Notes: a model not told the origin generated them from the sequence alone. A stretch of DNA of 64,000 nt from an uncultured bacterium (GCA_947647735.1 CANSLJ010000004.1:62001-126000), one strand, 5' to 3'; positions 17,892 through 26,470 are shown, numbered from the stretch's first letter. Made by a program: numbers and translations.

Positions 17892-18775
17892 GTATCGGAA
17901 GTGTCGGATATACAGGTTATGCGGGATATACCGCAAAATATATAGCAAGTCAGGCAGGTTCAGCTTCCTCAAAAGACAGTTTTTCTGAAACTGTGACAAA
18001 GTCTGAAGCTGCCACAAAAAACGGATCTGCTGCAAAAACCGGCAGGGTTACGGAAAGCGCAGTGGACGCATATAAAAAGAAACATCCGGAGGACGCCAGC
18101 CATGTGAACGCGCAGGTGAAAGCCGGAAAAAAAGTGCTGGAGAAAAACGGCGTGACGGATGTATCCAGAGAAGATATGACGATGGAGGAGTATAAGCGGT
18201 TTTTTACCGCCCTGATGGACAGTATTCCTTTTGATGCTTCTCACCGGGGGGATGTAGAGTTCTGGTCCATCTCGGAGAAGGGGTGGGAACAGATGAAGAA
18301 TGACCCGGAGTATGAAGCCTGGGTGCTCGGCTATACATCAGAAAACAGATCGGTCTATTTTCCCTTTGCCTCCTGGCCCGGGTATTCTCCAAGCGTCTGT
18401 ACGGAAAAGTTCGGAGATTCCATCGAGCAGCATATCGGGCAGTCTGTGCCGATGAGCAGCGGGAGCAGTAAGAAAACCGGCTCTTCGGATGAGGAATCCT
18501 GGTGGGTAAAACGTCAGAAAAGGCTGAAAGAGCTTCTGGAAGAGCAGGAAAAAAGGGCGAGGGAGCAGAAGGCCCTCAACCGGAGTGCCATGGAGGAAGC
18601 AATGCTGCAGGAACAGATGGCAGGCAGTGCAAGATTGAAATATTTTCTGACAAACGGCATGATGGGCGATAAGGAAACCGCTTTTGCAGCATCGGGACAT
18701 ATGACGATTGCAGCCAGCACTTATGAGAGTGTGATGGATTTGTTCAGCAGTCATGTGAATGGCGGGAAACTGTAA
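17888..18775 (+). CDS. Unknown cluster protein 3 (MSIxxVG start, module A)
   Basis: A 295-residue protein with the cluster's MSI-Gly-rich beginning (MSIGSVGYTGYAGYTAKY) followed by about 50 Ser/Thr/Ala/Lys-rich, probably disordered residues. The middle holds WSISEKGWEQMKNDPEYEAW, matching the M..DPE motif of proteins 1 and 2. Near residue 210 begins a long charged helix (RLKELLEEQEKRAREQ). The N-terminus is neither a Sec signal nor a membrane anchor. It is coupled to protein 2 by an ATGA overlap. Function unknown. Confidence 0.8.
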   Translation: MSIGSVGYTGYAGYTAKYIASQAGSASSKDSFSETVTKSEAATKNGSAAKTGRVTESAVDAYKKKHPEDASHVNAQVKAGKKVLEKNGVTDVSREDMTMEEYKRFFTALMDSIPFDASHRGDVEFWSISEKGWEQMKNDPEYEAWVLGYTSENRSVYFPFASWPGYSPSVCTEKFGDSIEQHIGQSVPMSSGSSKKTGSSDEESWWVKRQKRLKELLEEQEKRAREQKALNRSAMEEAMLQEQMAGSARLKYFLTNGMMGDKETAFAASGHMTIAASTYESVMDLFSSHVNGGKL

Positions 18776-18819
18776 ATATAAAAATTATATATATCTAAAA
18801 AGATGAACAGAAAATGGTG

Positions 18820-18852
18820 AGTGTGCGCCGTCTTTTGTATCCGGCGCACACT
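18820..18852 (+). other. 11-bp perfect hairpin between cluster genes 3 and 4
   Basis: AGTGTGCGCCG (18820-18830) and CGGCGCACACT (18842-18852) pair perfectly around an 11-nt loop. There is no T-run after it; the ribosome site of gene 4 follows (AGGAGG). It is more likely an mRNA-stability or attenuation element within the operon than a terminator. Confidence 0.6.
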
Positions 18853-18873
18853 TATCGCAGGAGGACATAATAT

Positions 18874-20013
18874 ATGAGCATATATGGAGTCGGGATATCT
18901 GCATATTCCGCCACAGGATATGGATATACAAGAACAGGACAGACAACTGCCAGCAGAAATCATACAAACTGTACGGAAACCGTCCAGAAATCGGAAATGG
19001 CAGGCGGATCATTTGTGCTGCATTATTTTGATAACGAAGACGGGGAAAAAACGGTTGGCGCAGCCTGTGGTACCGATTATTCTATCTCGGCGTATATTCC
19101 GAAGGATTTTGATCCTGAAAATCCCGTATATAAAGTAAAGGTGTGGGATAAGGACGGCGAGGTGATGGAACGGATGGTGGATGTCTCCAAAGTGGATCCA
19201 GAGAACAGTGATTATATTGATATGTTTGCCTATGCCAGCTATCTGGAGAGCAGCGGGAAATGTCCCGGCGCCCAGTCAGCTTTTATGGGGTCCAGCGGAA
19301 ATCCTTATGATATGGGTGACAGACGATATGATGATCTGTTTGAGAAAACGAACTGGATGGGAAAACTGAAAGAGTTTATGCAGATGCAGTACGATGCGGG
19401 AAATCTGATGGGATATATGGAATATAAAAAATTCTATGATTTTCTGGGGACTGACAACGCGATGGAAAGCAGCGGCGTATCCGGACAGAACAGGATATCC
19501 GGGGAAGAGAAAGCATCTGTACAGTATCAGAGGACGGTTGAAAGATCGGAAACATCCAATGAAAGAACGGATGGGCAGAATATGACAGTCTTCTACAACG
19601 GGATTCCTCTGGAAGAGCGGAAAAATACGGATAAAAAATATACGGATCCGGAAACTGGTATCTCTTTCTATGTCGCAGACGGAAAGCATCCGTATATGGC
19701 GGGGGAAGATGTGGAAAAACTGAAAAAACTGTGTGCCGAGACCGGAGAGCCTTTCCTGAAGAAAATGGCAGAGATCACCGGAGTGATCCGGCATCTGGAC
19801 AACAATACAACCGTCTATATTGCTGACAACGGTGCGGTGATAAAGTCGAAAGACGGCAGAGAATTGAGTATAGATACCTCCTCGCTCTCCTACGATGTGC
19901 TGTCTTATATGTTTCAGAATCTCGGCGGAACAAAAGAGTATTTTAATGAAGCATACTGGAATGCCAGGATGCGGGATGCGGTCGGAAACTATCTGACAGC
20001 AGACCACAGCTAG
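18874..20013 (+). CDS. Unknown cluster protein 4 (MSIYGVG start, module B)
   Basis: A 379-residue protein beginning MSIYGVGISAY, without signal peptide or membrane helix. Residues about 60-190 hold module B: ENPVYKVKVWDKDGEVMERM, then KVDPENSDYIDM and a helical part with LKEFMQMQYDAGNLMGYMEY. The same order occurs in cluster protein 7. The C-terminal 150 residues contain TDPETGISFYVADGKHPY and DVLSYMFQNLGGTKEYF; the latter resembles a stretch of protein 5. AGGAGG precedes the ATG. No enzyme motif is visible. Confidence 0.8.
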   Translation: MSIYGVGISAYSATGYGYTRTGQTTASRNHTNCTETVQKSEMAGGSFVLHYFDNEDGEKTVGAACGTDYSISAYIPKDFDPENPVYKVKVWDKDGEVMERMVDVSKVDPENSDYIDMFAYASYLESSGKCPGAQSAFMGSSGNPYDMGDRRYDDLFEKTNWMGKLKEFMQMQYDAGNLMGYMEYKKFYDFLGTDNAMESSGVSGQNRISGEEKASVQYQRTVERSETSNERTDGQNMTVFYNGIPLEERKNTDKKYTDPETGISFYVADGKHPYMAGEDVEKLKKLCAETGEPFLKKMAEITGVIRHLDNNTTVYIADNGAVIKSKDGRELSIDTSSLSYDVLSYMFQNLGGTKEYFNEAYWNARMRDAVGNYLTADHS

Positions 20014-20019
20014 ACCATA

Positions 20020-20054
20020 TCAGACAGTTAGGATTTATCATCTTATCTGTCTGA
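20020..20054 (+). other. Short inverted repeat between cluster genes 4 and 5
   Basis: TCAGACAG (20020-20027) and CTGTCTGA (20047-20054) pair around a 19-nt loop in the 66-nt gap. No T-run follows. It could be an intercistronic mRNA hairpin; it is too weak to call a terminator. Confidence 0.35.
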
Positions 20055-20079
20055 CCAGATACGAAAGGAACAGATCTAT

Positions 20080-21804
20080 ATGGAAATATCAAACCATGGA
20101 GCAGGTCAGGGTTCCTGGTATGTGAACCCCAATACCAGAACCCTGACATCCAACAGAAAAAATGCGGAGATAAAAGACAGGGATGCTTTCGGCTGTATGC
20201 AGCACCTGCTGAATCCTGTGGAAGATATGGTAAAAGCGCTTACAACCCCCATTAACCTGGCGGACAGGAACACAGTAAACAGAGCTTCCAATACCATATC
20301 GATCGCGGCGGGAACACAGATCGCAGTAAATGACGGTTATATCCTGACCGTGACAGAAAGAGGCGTGGAATGTCATCACGGAAAAAATTATGATCCCTAT
20401 GATGTGGAAGCCTACAAAAGAGCACAGGGGTTTGCCGACTCCCTCGCTGTCCTTTTGCGGAATGCGGGAGGCACACAGCAGGCTGCAGCTTTCAGCCGGG
20501 AAGAATATCAGAAATGGACAGGAAATGTTTCCGGCGTATTGTCTTATATGGGACTTGACAACAGTCGGGATTTCACCTTGAACGGCATGAAATACCATAA
20601 AAATGCAGCCGGCTGTTGGGAGTCAGCATCAAACAGAAGTGCAAAAGCGGTTTATGAACAACAGCAGGCAAACAACAGAACCTTCACCTATGCAGATGAA
20701 CGGACAAGAAAACAGATCAATTACATCAGCAACTACTATCTGGAACATACATCGGAGAGGATGCGGGCGGCATGGCAGAAAGCAATGGAAGAGACAGGGA
20801 TCAACCCGTTCCCGGAAGGTTTTTCCAGCACACTGTCCCAGCTTGCCATGGAACAGGATTTCGCGACAGGCGGAAATGATGATATCTTCGGGGCGGATGC
20901 AGGGAGCAATATCGCCGCAGTACGAAACATTCTTGACAGAATAAATGATCCCCTCGGCGAAATTCCCGAAAAGGACCGGAGTTTCCGAGCAGATGAGAAA
21001 GTTTTTTATGAAAGGGTGCTGGAGCACTTGACGGAAGCGGAAGGAAGTACCACAGCAACGACCGGCGAAAAGCGCCCGTATACCGCATACGAATCCGCAA
21101 ACTATCGAATCGAACCGGATAATGAAAATGAGTGCTTTACCATCTATAACGGGCAGGGAGAACGCCTCGGCGTCTTTTTCTATTCCGATATCAAATGCAG
21201 GCGGGATGATGCTTCCGGTAAGGAATTTCTGATATCCGAAAACGGAACTATGTGGTATGATGTTCTGGTTCTCGATCCTGAACTGAAAGACGATCTGAAG
21301 CATGCGGTGGGTGTCGATACGCTGAAAACAGAGCCGCTGCAGGGCTACACCCTGAAAACCCATGCCGGTACGGGCATACAGTATATTATGAAGGACGGCG
21401 ATGAAGGGCGGGGCGGAAGAGTGCTTTTACAGAGTGACGCAGACCGCGCAAAATATGAAGAACTGGCGGAAACCTACTTCAATAAATATCCGAATCTGAT
21501 CGAAAGCAAGGAGAAGGCATACATATGGGCTTCCTTCGAGATCGTAGGAATGGCGATGCGCACCAAAAACGGGATCATCTCCCTGCACTATGACGGCGCT
21601 TCCTACAATGATGACACTGATGTCAGAAACAACTGGAGCATCCGTTTTGGGAACGACACCTATCAGCAAGTCTTCGAGTGGCTCCGAAACGGGGGAGAAA
21701 AATATACCCTAATGCATAAATTCTCCTTCTGGCAGAAAGCCTTTGATGATCTGGGTATTGATTATGAAAAGGTTCTGACAAAAACGGAAGAGAAACCAGA
21801 ATAG
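20080..21804 (+). CDS. Unknown cluster protein 5 (largest; contains module C)
   Basis: A 574-residue soluble protein. The N-terminal part has NTISIAAGTQIAVNDGYILT and DSLAVLLRNAGGTQ, the second resembling protein 4. Residues about 225-325 form module C: RMRAAWQKAMEETGINPFPE, GGNDDIFGADAGSNIAA, and later EKVFYERVLEHL. The same sequence of motifs makes up most of cluster protein 6. The C-terminal half is a mixed region with WASFEIVGMAMRTKNGIISL and a terminal FWQKAFDDLGIDYEKVL. No signal peptide, membrane helix or known catalytic motif. An AAAGGAA sits upstream of the ATG. Confidence 0.8.
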   Translation: MEISNHGAGQGSWYVNPNTRTLTSNRKNAEIKDRDAFGCMQHLLNPVEDMVKALTTPINLADRNTVNRASNTISIAAGTQIAVNDGYILTVTERGVECHHGKNYDPYDVEAYKRAQGFADSLAVLLRNAGGTQQAAAFSREEYQKWTGNVSGVLSYMGLDNSRDFTLNGMKYHKNAAGCWESASNRSAKAVYEQQQANNRTFTYADERTRKQINYISNYYLEHTSERMRAAWQKAMEETGINPFPEGFSSTLSQLAMEQDFATGGNDDIFGADAGSNIAAVRNILDRINDPLGEIPEKDRSFRADEKVFYERVLEHLTEAEGSTTATTGEKRPYTAYESANYRIEPDNENECFTIYNGQGERLGVFFYSDIKCRRDDASGKEFLISENGTMWYDVLVLDPELKDDLKHAVGVDTLKTEPLQGYTLKTHAGTGIQYIMKDGDEGRGGRVLLQSDADRAKYEELAETYFNKYPNLIESKEKAYIWASFEIVGMAMRTKNGIISLHYDGASYNDDTDVRNNWSIRFGNDTYQQVFEWLRNGGEKYTLMHKFSFWQKAFDDLGIDYEKVLTKTEEKPE

Positions 21805-21866
21805 GAACAGGATATTCAAATATATGAGATCAGATAAAACAATTTGAAACATAAGGAGATTTTATA

Positions 21867-22391
21867 ATGAGCATAAACGGAATCGGTACGGCAAATATTT
21901 CATCCGGATATGAAATGAAAAGAAATACCGGAAACAATGCCGCGAAATCAAATGAATTTATGCAGACAGTGCAGGAAAAAACGGAAAATAATACAACTCC
22001 CAAAACGGCAGAGTACTATGCCGAACAGGCCTTCGCCTCCGTCGGCTCCAAAGCACCAGAAGAAGTAAAAAAGGCATGGATGGAAGCCGCAAGGCAAACC
22101 GGCGCAAACGGGCTCGGCATCGGTGGGGGCGGCATGATGACACATATTTCCCAGATGATGATACAGCGTGTGAAAAAAAGCTGGTTGAACGGCGGCGCAG
22201 ATGACAATGACATTCTCGGCAGCAGTGTATCTTCCGCGATCGCTGCCGCAAAGCAGGCTCTCTATGATCTGGAAAATCCGCTCACTGCCGATCATCCGAG
22301 AAGCATGGAAGTACAGAGGAGCCGCATGCAGGAAAAAGCCTTTTATCAGGCGTTCATAGAAAAACTCGAGAGCGGAAAGGAGCGTGCATAA
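21867..22391 (+). CDS. Unknown cluster protein 6 (MSINGIG start, module C)
   Basis: A 174-residue protein with AAGGAG before its ATG. It begins MSINGIGTANISSGYEMK and continues with a polar linker. Residues about 65-172 repeat module C of protein 5: EVKKAWMEAARQTGANGLG, SQMMIQ, GGADDNDILGSSVSSAIAA and EKAFYQAFIEKLES. Its stop is immediately followed by the next ATG with no gap, so proteins 6 and 7 should be made in step. Function unknown; no export signal of the Sec type. Confidence 0.8.
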   Translation: MSINGIGTANISSGYEMKRNTGNNAAKSNEFMQTVQEKTENNTTPKTAEYYAEQAFASVGSKAPEEVKKAWMEAARQTGANGLGIGGGGMMTHISQMMIQRVKKSWLNGGADDNDILGSSVSSAIAAAKQALYDLENPLTADHPRSMEVQRSRMQEKAFYQAFIEKLESGKERA

Positions 22392-22949
22392 ATGGCAGTA
22401 TCAGGCATAACGATCAGCGGTATGACACCGTCTGTTCAGACATCTCAAAATATAAAAACAGATCAGGCTTCGGAAAAAGATTATAAAAACACTGTTATGA
22501 AATGCGTCCGCGCCGGAGATCAGGATGTCCTTCTTTGCTCCGATGCACTGATGTCCTACGCAAGCCCGCAGACCGGGGAATCTGTCAATATCTACCGGGC
22601 GGAAAACTATTCCAAAGAGAATCCGGTTTATCTGATCAGGGGGCTTGACGCCTCCGGGAATCCTTTTGAACAGGAAGTAGACGCGGGTAAGATCGATCCA
22701 AATCACTGCAGTTACAATGAGCTCATGGTTTTGAATGTGGAAACCGGGCATACTTCCCCCAGCGACTACCTGCATGCAGTGGCGGCAAGAGATAAGGCGG
22801 GAGCCGGCAGTTATTTCGATAAAATGGATTATCTTTCCTGTGCGAAAGCGGTCATGAATGATATGAAGACTGTAGGAAGCTGGGATACCTATCTGGCATG
22901 CAGTAAATGGATAGACAGTCTGTTGAAATATTGTTCTGAAAATATCTGA
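22392..22949 (+). CDS. Unknown cluster protein 7 (MAVSGIT start, module B)
   Basis: A 185-residue protein and the last gene of the cluster. It begins MAVSGITISGMTPSVQ and then carries module B as in protein 4: ENPVYLIRGLDASGNPFEQE, KIDPNHCSYNELMVL, and a helical stretch ending KWIDSLLKYCSENI. Several cysteines are present but no metal-site pattern is obvious. The next gene converges from the other strand 11 nt later. No clear intrinsic terminator was found after it. Confidence 0.8.
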   Translation: MAVSGITISGMTPSVQTSQNIKTDQASEKDYKNTVMKCVRAGDQDVLLCSDALMSYASPQTGESVNIYRAENYSKENPVYLIRGLDASGNPFEQEVDAGKIDPNHCSYNELMVLNVETGHTSPSDYLHAVAARDKAGAGSYFDKMDYLSCAKAVMNDMKTVGSWDTYLACSKWIDSLLKYCSENI

Positions 22950-22960
22950 TATTTTTTCAC

Positions 22961-23902
22961 TTATTTTCCCTGCCGGCTCTGTTCCAGATTGGCAGGGAAA
23001 ATATCCGCCACTTCATTGATCGCGATATAAGCCTTCGGATCGATCTTATGTACCAGATTTTTCATCTTTCCGACCTGAAAACGGTTCACCACAAAATAGA
23101 TCAGTGTTTTTTCCGAATTGGAATAATAACCCTTTGCATCGATGATGGTCATACCGTTTTCAAAGGTCTCGGAAAGCGCTTTGCAGACATCCGCCTGACG
23201 GGTCGTGATGATAAACGCCGCTTTGGAACGGTCGAAGCCTTCCACAAAGAAATCCACGGTCTTCGACGCGGCGGCATAGGTCACAATGGAGTAGAGCGGC
23301 AGCACCCAGCTGTCCAGGACGATCCCGCATATGATATAGAGAAACACGTTGTAGATCATCACGAAACTGCCAAGGCTCAGCCCAAGACGTTTTGCAAACA
23401 TCACCCCGAGGACATCTATGCCGTCGATAGCGCCGCCGGATCTTACCGTGAGCCCGCTGCCGCACCCGGAGATGATCCCACCGAAGATAGCGCACAAAAA
23501 CAGATCCGTCTCCGCAAGAGGAGAAGCGATCGTCACATCTACGGGCAGGATATCCGTAATGATCCACGCCGTCACAGAATACACTAAAACCGCATAGATC
23601 GAATAGATCGTAAATGCCGGCCCCTCCTTCTTCAACCCGAACAGAAAGATCGGAATATTGAGCAGGATCAGGATCAGCGACAGACTGCACCATGCAGGTG
23701 TCTGCTGGGAAACAAGCATAGCCGTACCCGATATCCCGCTGTCAAAAAGCTTCACCGGCGCAAGAAACATGATAACGCCGAAAGCGTTGACGATACCTGC
23801 TATCGTCAGGAACAGAAAATGTATGCCGTTCAGCATATGAAGTATGTCCAGAAAGCGTTCTTTTTGTTTCATGACGATCGATCTCAATGATATTTTTTTC
23901 AT
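22961..23902 (-). CDS. YitT-family membrane protein (DUF2179)
   Basis: A 313-residue protein. The ATG at 23902 is chosen because GGGAG lies 9 nt upstream; longer in-frame starts lack a ribosome site. It has about six membrane segments (from GIHFLFLTIAGIVNAFGV onward), the family stretches PVKLFDSGISGTAML and GCGSGLTVRSGGAIDGIDVL, and a C-terminal cytosolic DUF2179 domain (AAFIITTRQADVCKALSETF). The family is widespread in Firmicutes; molecular function is unsettled. It converges on the unknown cluster. Confidence 0.9.
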   Translation of the reverse strand: MKKISLRSIVMKQKERFLDILHMLNGIHFLFLTIAGIVNAFGVIMFLAPVKLFDSGISGTAMLVSQQTPAWCSLSLILILLNIPIFLFGLKKEGPAFTIYSIYAVLVYSVTAWIITDILPVDVTIASPLAETDLFLCAIFGGIISGCGSGLTVRSGGAIDGIDVLGVMFAKRLGLSLGSFVMIYNVFLYIICGIVLDSWVLPLYSIVTYAAASKTVDFFVEGFDRSKAAFIITTRQADVCKALSETFENGMTIIDAKGYYSNSEKTLIYFVVNRFQVGKMKNLVHKIDPKAYIAINEVADIFPANLEQSRQGK

Positions 23903-23926
23903 ACAATGGTCTCCCGCAAAACTGAT

Positions 23927-23956
23927 ATTGTAATATCCTAACATATTTCCTCTCAA
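23927..23956 (-). promoter_or_regulatory. Candidate promoter of the YitT gene
   Basis: On the minus strand TTGAGA (23951-23956) and TACAAT (23927-23932) are spaced 18 bp, placing the start of transcription shortly before the ribosome site of the gene. Two mismatches to consensus; moderate confidence. Confidence 0.4.
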
Positions 23957-24136
23957 AAAGCCACAGAATTGTATATTTTTAAGTACAATTAATGCATCTC
24001 TGATCATCGGACAGAACGATCGCCTCCGGCTGCATATCTCCGCCTGTGTATTTCTGCGAAAAATTACAGACATGTCCGGGACAACCTCCGCATAAAATAT
24101 ATCGTAGTACATATTGCAATACGGAGGTTATTTATC

Positions 24137-24775
24137 ATGTATAAAAATTGTGCGTTGATCCTCTGCCTGTCCATGCTGATCACGGGCATGTGCGCAGTCA
24201 ATGTCAACGAAATGGAGATGAACCGGACACTGAACAGTGAAGTTTTTGAGATGACACTGGAGGAAATGCAGGCGGAACTGAAAACGGAAGATATACAGGA
24301 AGTCAGCCGTTTCCGGGAAATACTGCAAAATATCTCCTCCCCGGAGAGATGTGTGAATTACAATGTCCTCGTCAATGAAAATGCCGTGTATCTGGATGAC
24401 GAGAGCGTGGAGATCCTCTGCCGGATCGTTGAAGCGGAGGCGGGCAATGAGGATGAAAAGGGGCGCATGTTGGTCGCCAATGTGGTGCTGAACCGGGTGA
24501 AGAGCAGCCGCTTTCCCGATACGGTCAAAGGCGTGGTCTTTCAGAAATCCGGAGGACTCTGCCAGTTTTCCCCGGTGGCAAACGGCAGATACTACCGCGT
24601 GAAGGTTTCCGACCAGACGCGGGAAGCTGTGGAGAAGGTATTAAGGGGTGCCGATGAATCTCAGGGCGCACTTTATTTTGTCAACAGATATGCCGCAAAT
24701 GCGGAGTACATGAGCTGGTTTGACAGGAAATGCACCCCTCTGTTTTCCTACGGAAGACATGAATTTTTTTCATAA
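24137..24775 (+). CDS. Cell wall hydrolase, SleB/CwlJ type
   Basis: A 212-residue protein with ACGGAGG upstream. Residues 1-20 form a signal peptide (ALILCLSMLITGMCAVN). From about residue 85 a Hydrolase_2 domain is present: ILCRIVEAEAGNEDEKGRM with the likely catalytic Glu, ANVVLNRV, GGLCQFSP and GALYFVNR. Such enzymes cut peptidoglycan glycan strands, in spore cortex or vegetative wall. The gene stands alone and divergent from yitT, so I cannot say whether it is sporulation-linked. Confidence 0.9.
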   Translation: MYKNCALILCLSMLITGMCAVNVNEMEMNRTLNSEVFEMTLEEMQAELKTEDIQEVSRFREILQNISSPERCVNYNVLVNENAVYLDDESVEILCRIVEAEAGNEDEKGRMLVANVVLNRVKSSRFPDTVKGVVFQKSGGLCQFSPVANGRYYRVKVSDQTREAVEKVLRGADESQGALYFVNRYAANAEYMSWFDRKCTPLFSYGRHEFFS

Positions 24776-24780
24776 ATCGG

Positions 24781-24810
24781 TTTACGGAAAGACATAAGAT
24801 ATGCTATACT
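24781..24810 (+). promoter_or_regulatory. Candidate promoter of threonine synthase
   Basis: TTTACG (24781-24786) and TATACT (24805-24810) with 18-bp spacing and a TG one base before the -10 (extended form). It lies 62 nt before the ATG at 24873. Confidence 0.5.
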
Positions 24811-24872
24811 TTAAAAATGTGAAAAGATCATACTACTATGTCAGGGAAGAGGTATATACAGGAGGAATACAG

Positions 24873-26363
24873 ATGGTAAAATATTTCAGTACAAGAGGCG
24901 GCGGTGACCCTGTATCCGCTTCAGAAGCTATTTTAAAAGGACTGGCGGAGGATGGCGGGCTTTTCTTTCCCGACCATATCCCGGCACTTTCGAAAAGTTT
25001 AAAAGAACTTTCGGAAATGTCCTATCAGGATGTCGCTTATGAAGTGATGCAGCCTTTTCTTTCCGATTATACGGAGGAAGAACTGAGAAACTGTATCAAA
25101 AATGCCTACGATGCAAAATTTGATACGGAAGCGATCGCTCCCCTTGCCTATGCGGACGGAGCATATTATCTGGAACTGTTCCACGGCGCGACCATCGCTT
25201 TTAAAGACATGGCGCTTTCCATACTGCCTCATCTGATGATCACAGCAGCAAAAAAAAATCAGATCAAAAACGATATCGTGATCCTGACAGCCACATCCGG
25301 CGATACGGGAAAAGCGGCGCTTGCCGGCTTTGCCGATGTAAAAGGGACAAAGATCATCGTCTTTTATCCAAAAAACGGCGTCAGCCCGATCCAGGAAAAA
25401 CAGATGGTCACCCAGAAGGGAGACAATACTTTTGTAGTCGGCATCCACGGCAATTTTGACGATGCCCAGAGCGGTGTCAAGAAGATATTCGGCGATAAGG
25501 AATTTGGAAAATTGATGGCGGATCACGGCTATCAGTTCTCCTCCGCAAATTCCATCAACATCGGAAGGCTTGTCCCGCAGGTGGTATATTATGTATATGC
25601 CTATGCACAGTTGTTGAAAGAGGGAAAGCTCTCTGACGGCGAGCCGATGAACGTGGTAGTTCCCACCGGAAACTTCGGCAATATTCTCGCGGCTTATTTC
25701 GCAAAGAACATGGGGCTGCCGATCGCGAAACTGATCTGTGCATCCAATGAAAATAAAGTGCTCTTTGATTTCTTCCGGACAGGCACCTACGACCGGAACA
25801 GGGACTTTGTCCTGACCAGCTCCCCCTCCATGGATATTCTGATCTCCAGTAACTTAGAGCGCCTGATCTATCTGATCGCCGGAAGCGACGCGGAGAAGAA
25901 CAAGGAACTGATGATGCAGCTTTCTTCGTCAGGAAAATATGAAATCTCGACAGAAATGAAGGAAAAATTGCAGGATTTTTACGGGGAGTATGCCAGCGAA
26001 GCGGAAACTGCGGAAACGATCGCGTCTCTCTACGAAAAATGCGGCTATGTGATCGATACCCATACCGCCGTAGCCGCCTGCGTTTACCGGAAATACAAGG
26101 AACAGACAAAGGATGAGACAAAGACCATCATCGCATCCACAGCGAGCCCCTATAAGTTCACGAGAAGCGTGATGAGCGCCATCGATCCGAAATATGGAGA
26201 GCTGGAAGATTTCGAACTGGCGGATAAGCTTTCCGGTCTTTCCGGGGTGAAGATACCGGAAGCCATAGAATGTATACGCACAGCGCCCGTACTGCATGAT
26301 ACAGTCTGTGAAAAAGAGGAGATGGCGGATATGGTGAAGAAATACCTTCATATTATGGAATAA
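24873..26363 (+). CDS. thrC: Threonine synthase
   Basis: A 496-residue PLP enzyme that converts O-phosphohomoserine to threonine. The ATG at 24873 follows AGGAGG; it begins MVKYFSTRGG, the normal N-terminus of the long form. PLP-lysine K111 lies in GATIAFKDMAL, the phosphate loop in TATSGDTGKAAL. Further landmarks are GNFDDAQSGVKKIFGD, SSANSINIGRLVPQ and VVPTGNFGN. It is a single gene here, not with hom or thrB, and has its own candidate promoter. Confidence 0.97.
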   Translation: MVKYFSTRGGGDPVSASEAILKGLAEDGGLFFPDHIPALSKSLKELSEMSYQDVAYEVMQPFLSDYTEEELRNCIKNAYDAKFDTEAIAPLAYADGAYYLELFHGATIAFKDMALSILPHLMITAAKKNQIKNDIVILTATSGDTGKAALAGFADVKGTKIIVFYPKNGVSPIQEKQMVTQKGDNTFVVGIHGNFDDAQSGVKKIFGDKEFGKLMADHGYQFSSANSINIGRLVPQVVYYVYAYAQLLKEGKLSDGEPMNVVVPTGNFGNILAAYFAKNMGLPIAKLICASNENKVLFDFFRTGTYDRNRDFVLTSSPSMDILISSNLERLIYLIAGSDAEKNKELMMQLSSSGKYEISTEMKEKLQDFYGEYASEAETAETIASLYEKCGYVIDTHTAVAACVYRKYKEQTKDETKTIIASTASPYKFTRSVMSAIDPKYGELEDFELADKLSGLSGVKIPEAIECIRTAPVLHDTVCEKEEMADMVKKYLHIME

Positions 26364-26470
26364 AGCAGGGGAAAGACCGGATAGATACTTTACAGATCAT
26401 GAAAGAAAGCATCCTCTGTAAGGATATTGTTTTCAGAGATTTTCAGAAGAGAAGAAAGGTTTGAGAGAAT

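Noticed and set aside
22962-23003. 13-bp perfect inverted repeat considered as a terminator between the unknown cluster and yitT
   Set aside because: It lies within the yitT coding end and neither strand has a T-run after the stem. It may still be structural, but I did not call a terminator.
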